This document shows, piece after piece, positions 57,706 to 64,000 of a DNA stretch of 64,000 bases. Within the stretch, counting starts at the first letter, position 1. Every line of letters starts with the position of its first letter. Position numbers and translations under genes: made by a program. Below the pieces are notes generated by a model. It was not told where the DNA came from. It ran no database searches and saw only the letters and a program-made list of their open reading frames with translations. Source of the DNA: Ursus arctos (taxonomy: Eukaryota > Chordata > Mammalia > Carnivora > Ursidae); contig NW_026623050.1 of assembly GCF_023065955.2 (NCBI RefSeq), positions 24,882,501-24,946,500 on the forward strand, given 5' to 3'.

Positions 57706-60700
57706 GATAAATGTTGGCACATGCTCAATATTGAAAACTGACTTCCGGTTCTTTAAGAATTTATATTCTGAGGAACGCAGATTGGCAAGTTTAAGGACAG
57801 TTTTCCAGAAGAGGATTTTTGAAAGTGAAACAGGAAGCTGCCTTATACTTTTGCAGAAGATTTTTGTGACTAATTCTATCTTCCTTTCAGTTCATACGTT
57901 TTTGTATTATCTATTCATTCCTACCACAAGAGATCACTTACATAGTTCTTCAACAGTATGCCACCAATAAATGGCCAGTTAATTGTTAATGAATTAGACA
58001 GTCTACAGAAAATGAACTCCTATGATGCAGAGCATAAACCAAGCCCGGTCTAGGACGGTTATCTCATAATTTCTAGTCCTTTCCATGTGATAGGGATGCA
58101 CAGAGTGCTTGGGAGAGCCTGGAACCCATCATGACACTGGCCTCACAAGTTAGGATTATATTTTGAAGTGTTCTCTCTCTTTTTTTATGGGTATCTTTTT
58201 CATTAATTTATTTAAACTTTCCTTGTACCTTCTAATATGTTATCTATTCAAATGGGGGGGGCGGTCTAGGCAGGCAATATCACATGCATTTTCCAATAGC
58301 ATAAGGGAGTGATTGCTATGATCAATTCTCACACTGACTGTCTTCCACATGTAAGGAATGCTCATTTGGCATAGAACTTTGCTCCTACCACCCTTTGCTT
58401 GGTATGAAATATTGAACTAGCTTAAAACGGAATCATAATCGGTTATATTACCTTTGAAAATTATATTATTTGGCACTAGGGCTTTTGAAATAAAACATGA
58501 AATATTTAATCGGGCAACATAGCATGCAATATTTATGGCAAGGAATTTAGATTGAACAAAAAACGTGGTAGCCGTGGGAGGAAACAACTTACATGGAGTC
58601 TCGGGTAGAGATCCTGACAGACCCAGGATAAAGTCCTCAACGTCTCATTTCTATTCGGTGTTCTGACCATTCAGTCACACTCCAGGAAATGACAAGAAAT
58701 ACCTGTCTGTGGAAAGTTCCCGAGATGGAAATGAGGTGGCCTAACTTTCATCATTTGCAATGATCAGAAACAGAGCCATTTATAAAAATACCTGCCATAC
58801 GAGACAACCACCGCATCTCAACTAAAAACGGGAAGACACAGACGAGGTGATAAAAAACGAAATCATGGTACACTAATCCTTACCCTATCACCAAAGTGGT
58901 TGCCCAAAGAGGGGCCTCCACAGCTGCAGGATAAAAGCCACAAATCATGGACTACCCACTGGGGCGGCCAGGCCAGAGAAGGGAGGGAACGGCCCTTTCT
59001 TCAGAGGGCTGAATGGCTGGACTCTCTCGAATGAATAGATAACACCATCGAAGAACAGACAGTGGAGATGAAAGTGGAAACCAGCGAAAACAGAAGAACG
59101 GAGGAAAACCATCAAAGGAGTGAAAAATAACAAAAGTCCAGGGACTGATTTGATCAGCACCCAAATGCTAACACTGCAGCACGGGAGCGCTGTTTGAAGC
59201 TGCTAAAGGGATTTAACACAATCTGGGATGAACAGAATTTGCCATCAAATAGAACAGAAGGGCCACCAAGAGACCTTAAGGAAGGACAACCTAATGGAAT
59301 GTGAGCCCTGCAAAGAGAGCTCACTTGGCAATGTCCTTTTGAACATCTCAATCATTCTAAAGTGCTGTTTAAAACACACGCGTGCGCGCACACACACACA
59401 CGCACACACACACACAGTCTGGAGTCTGTGGGGAATTTTGATGGGAGCTGCTCATCAAAACTCTTAAATAATGCAAGGCAATGGCAATCCATCCGATCTT
59501 CCACTCTGAGGACCCGAAGCAAAGAACAGACGCGGGTTTTATCAAAGCAGCTTCTAATCTTTCTAGCACATCTGCAATGTCCATCTCACCAGGGGCGACC
59601 TTCCGAGTGAACTTTGGGAGAGATGTGCTCTTTGGTTTTGTCTGGGTTGCAGTTTAATTCAGCAGGAAGCGGGCCGTGGCTGGGAACCACAGCACAAAGA
59701 AAACCACGGTAAGGAGGTAAAAAATGCGGGACTGATCGACAATAAGTGGGATGAAATAAACGACTGGTAGTTTTTTTTTTTTTTTTATGAGACCAGCAGA
59801 ATGAAAAAAAAAAATATATGACAGGTTATCACTTTTAAGGCTTATTTCCCATTGCTGCTACTAAGCATGTAATGATAGAAACAGCACAATTGAGCAATAG
59901 CACCCAGATCAGAGAGAAAGACAGAGTGAAAGAGAAAATTAAAGGATCAGAGAGGCTCCTTAAGACTTGTCCAATCCAGGGCAATCAACTGAATAAAAAC
60001 TTCCAGTTTCACTCAAGTACAATGCCGGTAAATTGCATCAGGGAGATAAAATATATAGACTTTTACCAATTATTCTGTTTTCATACAGATGAGTGTCCAC
60101 ACCACCTCTGGGTTGAGAGTGTTTGGGTTCATGGAAGGGATAAAATCATCAGATGACCAAAAGCGGCGTATGTATTTGTAGCAAAGCTAAGAAGTCATGT
60201 CATCTAAAGATTATGTGCCTGTGGTCTCTCCTGTGCTAACCTTTAACCTAATTTAGGACGAAAGGGAGGGAGGGGGGATTCCTTAGTTCCTGTACGCAAA
60301 GGGGGTTTGCCTATGAAGGGAAATAAAATTTCTCTTCCCATTTGATTATCTTCCCTCTGTCGGGCTGGGCATTATTACATAGGCGGTGGGGAACAGAAAA
60401 TTCTTCACTCTTGAATGGGTTCAATCTCTCAGATCTCAAGAGACCTCCAAGAGTCTCCAGAACAGGAGTGGCCGGAGCCTTGTTCCGAATTCTTCTGTCT
60501 CTCACCCTTGGCTGTTCGTTCCATACCCCACCAGGCGTCCAGCACTGAATCGGCACGAGAACAGGACACAGATGGGGGAGAAAGGGATTCAATTCGCTAT
60601 GGCTTTAACCCTTCTCAAAGTCTTCAGGGTCTGTATACAATGGGATTCCTATCAATGTGAAAACAGGTGGTTTTGTCTCATTATTCTACCCCATGTTTTA

Positions 60701-62539
60701 CTTTCTTTGTCCTGGTAGAAAACAAAATCACCAACTCTCTCCGTCTCAAACAATCTTCAGTTTGGCACAAACAAAGAAGGATGGAGTCTTCTTCGCATGA
60801 AGGGTCTAGAGGACGCCGAGCACCTAGTAGGTGCTCAATAAAGACCAGCCCATAGGCAGGGCTCGTTTCCTCTGACAGCTGGCCAGAGGCGCAAACTGCT
60901 TTGGGAAACCTGATGAAGAGACCCGCCTTTCTGGCAGAGCCATCTCACTCTTTCATCACTGCACTCAAAGATATTACTGATGTTGGTCCTCTGGTTTTGC
61001 TGCTTTTTTCCTCTGACTGGACTAACTGAGTCTACTCTGCTCACTAGCTGCCACTTCAGAATCCTGTCACGCAGCGGAAGGCCAAAGGACATTTTCCCCT
61101 AAGTCCTTTTAACTTCCTGGCATTCCGTTTTTCAACCCCACATTAAAGGTGCTAATGTTTCATCCTAGTCCTACCAGCCAATGGGTGGCCTCAAGTCAGA
61201 CTAGGCAGGGCTTCTATCGGCTCTTTCCCTGTTGGGCACAGGGAGAAGGAACCCAGAAAAATGTTTCCTCAAGCTCATTTTGTAATTTTCCTTTGGATGC
61301 TATCACTAAAGTTATGAGATCATTTATTAAGAAACAGACGCATTCTAAACTAACATACAACAGCTGTCAACCTAGGGCCACTGTTGGCCAGCAAGACCTA
61401 TTTCTTGCGAGTTCTTGAAAATATTTTTTTTCTTTCTGCTTGCCTTTTTTCCCCCTCTGCTCTCGCCCAACGCCCAATCATCTTATAATCCATTAAAGCT
61501 GGTATACCGATTCTGTCTCTTTTCCAAGACAAGACCTGCCAACTTGAAAAACAAAAATGAACCTCCCCTAATTTTGGCATGTTTCTCCAAGCCTCAACTA
61601 ACCTCAGGCAGACGCTGGTGGATGTGCGCCCAGTGGAAGCCTGAGGTTAGAGCCATCATTTTTACCTGCTTTAGCGAGCAATCTCCTGGTATGTTCTTGA
61701 CTTCTCATCCTTGGTATACTGCAGGCCCAGGCATTAGCAAACCCAGCAGACTGGTATTCTCTGCAGTTTGGCAGTGCAAGTCATCTGTCCTGGGAAACTG
61801 AGACGAGAGATGTTTCTGCTCCCATAAGGATCTCTCTCTGTCTCTCTGATTTGCCCTGTTCCCGGTGGTAAAGTATTTTCTGCAAACATGAAATTAGTTT
61901 ATATTTTAAGGGCTTTGGAATGACTAATTTCGACTAAGTTAAACAGGGCAGAGTAGTGACTCCCAAGTGACTCGATCTGTGATTCTTGGGAAGAGTTTAA
62001 TGGACATTTTATTTTCGTTCAGGGTGACCTCACCAATCGTCGTGATAAATGCCCTTTCTTTGTTGTTTTTTTTCTTTTTTCCTTAAAACAAAATAACCAC
62101 AATTTTCTAGACATTTTCTAGGGAAGGAAACTCTAATTGCATTTTACTTATCTTTAAGGCCACCGTTCAGGATTTTTTTTTTTTTTTAAAAACCTCTATT
62201 TTAAAATTAAAAGTCTAGGTGAAGGTGATTATATCTTTCCAAAGTCAGTAAAACAAATGTGTTGCATAAGCCATTTCAATTCAATTAAGAGAAACAGGTC
62301 AGATGCTAAAATATTAGTAAAATCAATTATGAGTAATAGGTCTCCTGTTAACATGTATCACTACAACTGTCTCTCTCATAATTTTTGAATAAATTTACAT
62401 TTGTTTCATATTCTCTGTGTGCCCGTAATGTATGTGTGTGTCACTGACCAGAGAACCCTCTCCGTTCCCTTTTCTTTGTTACTTCGGCTCTGGTTTGGAC
62501 TTGAACTAACCCCAATTGAGAGGAGGTTTCTCTAAGAGG
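57706..62539. other. Sequence with CA repeat, no gene seen
   Basis: Contains a (CA)n-type tract at 59378-59417, poly-T runs at 59770-59786 and 62175-62188, and an L2-type end at about 60815-60845 (cacctagtaggtgctcaata). Open frames on both strands at 60.3-61.8 kb show no recognisable domain. Confidence 0.5.
59378..59417. repeat. (CA)n/(CG) microsatellite
   Basis: acacgcgtgcgcgcacacacac start with mostly CA units and one interrupting cg. Confidence 0.95.
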
Positions 62540-62735
62540 AGAGAAAGTCAGCTGGCCAGTTGGAAGGAGCTACGGAGCCAGGAGGATCTAACTTTGAATC
62601 TTGTCCTGTCATTTGGCAGCGGGGCGAAGAGCTTCATCGCTCTGGGCCTTGGTTTCCTCATGTGCACACGAGGGTCACAGTACCCTCCCCCCAGGGTTGT
62701 TGTGTGATTGAAGTACGATAACCACTGCAGGACTC
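62540..62735 (+). mobile_element. MIR SINE relic
   Basis: gagccaggaggatctaac, ctgtcatttggcagc, gccttggtttcctcatgtg and cccagggttgttgtgtgattg are MIR blocks in order. Confidence 0.8.
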
Positions 62736-63608
62736 CCACCCGATTGCTGGCCGCGGGGTGTTCAATCACTGTCTCCTTCCGATCTCCTTTGCAAGTCCTA
62801 ACATCATTACTACCGAAGGGAGGATAATAATCATAACATTTCAAATTTGATATCTTGGTTTTGTGTTAGGATTAGGGTCACCGAAGTCCCCTGAAAAAGG
62901 GGTGTCACCCTTGATTTTTACTGCTTATTAAAGGGGGACTCTCAGATTCTCACGTAGATAACTCATGGGAAGGCAAAACTATGGGACAATACGTTTGCTG
63001 CCGCGTCCCCCATAAGCCTGTCCTTCAGACCAAATGGGTGCCGTCTGATGTGGGGAAATCCCTTTGGGGCGGGGAGGGGGAAGAATACAACACTGAATCC
63101 GCAACTATAATTGCAAAAACACAGACGTGACATATATATGATAAAAGACGAGAAGGGAAAACTGGAAAATCATTTTTTTTGATAGATTAGTGAGAAAAAT
63201 GGGTATATCGTTCTCCTTTTCTGTAATATCCTTTCTTTTTCTTAAAACGAGGTTAGACATTTAGGTGGTAAATAGAGAATTTTATGGGGATTCATCCATT
63301 TAGGTGGATAGGTTATGTAGTCAAGAGGTAAATAACCAAGGAATGGAAATGAAATACAATTTGGCTTAACGGACTACTTCTCTTCCAACAGCACAGAGGG
63401 GACACAAATGTTGATGAGCTGAGGAAGAGGAAGGAAGGACAATTTCGGAGGATGGCCGCCAGTTGAGGGGAGCAGACTTGGAGAGAGTGGGCTCCACACA
63501 AGATCTCGAGGATGTGGAGATGGTAGAATAAATAGAAATGAGAACGTTGCAAAGGCAACTTTGCTCCCTTTGCAAGGGAGGAACATTAAGGGGTTGATTC
63601 TTTTGCTC
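62736..63608. other. Sequence, no gene seen
   Basis: No exon or repeat recognised. Confidence 0.5.
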
Positions 63609-63609
63609 T

Positions 63610-63646
63610 CTGTGTGTGTGTGTGTGTGTGTGTGTTGGTGTGTGTT
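63610..63646. repeat. (GT)n microsatellite
   Basis: About 13 GT copies, one gttggtg interruption, then a short gt run. Confidence 0.97.
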
Positions 63647-63759
63647 TATTTTTGAAGAAAAGAGGCATCCATAAGGTGCACTAATGAGCTCAAAATCTCT
63701 TAAGAAAGTCCCAAGAAAAGTATTCAAGAGTTTAGAAGGTAGCTCACTGACACTCTGGC

Positions 63760-63791
63760 TTATAAAGACATTGCCTTATAAAGACATTGCC
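63760..63791. repeat. 16-bp tandem duplication
   Basis: TTATAAAGACATTGCC occurs twice head to tail (63760-63775 and 63776-63791) with no differences. Confidence 0.95.
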
Positions 63792-63819
63792 TATGAGCCT
63801 TCAGGGGAGGGGGGCAGCA

Positions 63820-64000
63820 GGGCACAGTAGGAAAGACAAGGACACTGGGGTGGGACAGAATGGGGTTCAAGCCCACCTCTGTGGCTCACTAGCTATGTGG
63901 GTTGGGCAAATGGCTTAACATTTAAAACTTGGTTTCCTCAATTAACACTCACAGTTAGACTTCATAGTCATGTAATCATCAGGTTTAAATGAGAGCATAC
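63820..64000 (+). mobile_element. MIR SINE relic, runs to the window edge
   Basis: gacagaatggggttcaagcc, cactagctatgtgggttggg, aacttggtttcctcaa and aatgagagcata follow MIR order. Confidence 0.82.

Larger units (their letters stand above)
42650..64000 (-). other. RORA: Upstream of RORA4; presumed intron of longer RORA isoforms
   Basis: In other mammals the first exons of RORA isoforms 1-3 lie tens to hundreds of kilobases upstream of the isoform-4 promoter, so this stretch should be intronic for them. No exon private to isoforms 2 or 3 was recognised here. This is inference from conserved gene structure, not from a visible exon. Confidence 0.6.

Noticed and set aside
1..64000. Bacterial-type systems (operons, CRISPR, phage, toxin-antitoxin)
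   Set aside because: The window is vertebrate nuclear DNA throughout, shown by Can-SINE, MIR, L1 and L2 content, CpG depletion outside the island and GT splice signals.

Overview
The window is mammalian nuclear DNA, almost entirely intron and intergenic-style sequence. Thirteen tRNA-Lys-type Can-SINE copies place it in a carnivore. Several carry the longer variant with the 'gacagccagcgagagaggg' stretch that I associate with bears and pinnipeds, so an arctoid (bear- or seal-like) genome is my best inference. The six-frame ORFs are overwhelmingly chance frames, repeat read-through or CpG-island artefacts; there is no operon, phage, CRISPR or other bacterial system here.

The one protein-coding element I can name is on the minus strand at 41911-41941. 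It is the alternative first coding exon of RORA (NR1F1) isoform 4, encoding MMYFVIAAMK and ending in a GTGAGC splice donor after the first base of codon 11. It sits in a CpG island of about 2 kb (about 40600-42620) with GC boxes, GCC/CAG triplet runs, a (gggaggc)n G-quadruplex-prone tract, and upstream ORFs. One 42-codon uORF has a favourable start context and ends in a TAA directly abutting the RORA4 ATG. Transcription runs toward coordinate 1, so 1-41910 is intron 1 of the isoform-4 transcript. 42.1-64 kb lies upstream of that promoter and, by analogy with other mammals, within the introns of the longer RORA isoforms. I did not find the next shared exon (first zinc finger, about 86 bp) or the exons private to other isoforms.

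Layout: 0-28 kb is intron with eight Can-SINEs, several MIR and L2 relics, a (TA)n repeat, a (CTCAC)n repeat, a 250-bp polypurine tract, a MER5A-like hAT relic and a 1.65-kb Charlie-like hAT transposon (27252-28896). That transposon still carries recognisable transposase fragments and is itself interrupted by a Can-SINE. 28.9-40.5 kb has no Can-SINE and holds two small hAT MITE relics, a consensus CTCF motif and a perfect RORE match about 6.3 kb into the intron, and a near-perfect hairpin. 40.6-42.6 kb is the promoter island. 42.6-51 kb has an L1 3' fragment, MIRs and a CA repeat. 51-54.7 kb is a nested repeat cluster (two L1 relics, an L2, a MIR and five Can-SINEs). 54.7-64 kb is mostly unique intronic sequence with MIR relics and CA/GT microsatellites.

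Coordinates of old repeats (MIR, L2) are approximate because they were judged by eye against remembered consensus sequences. Target-site duplications of the Can-SINEs were read directly.
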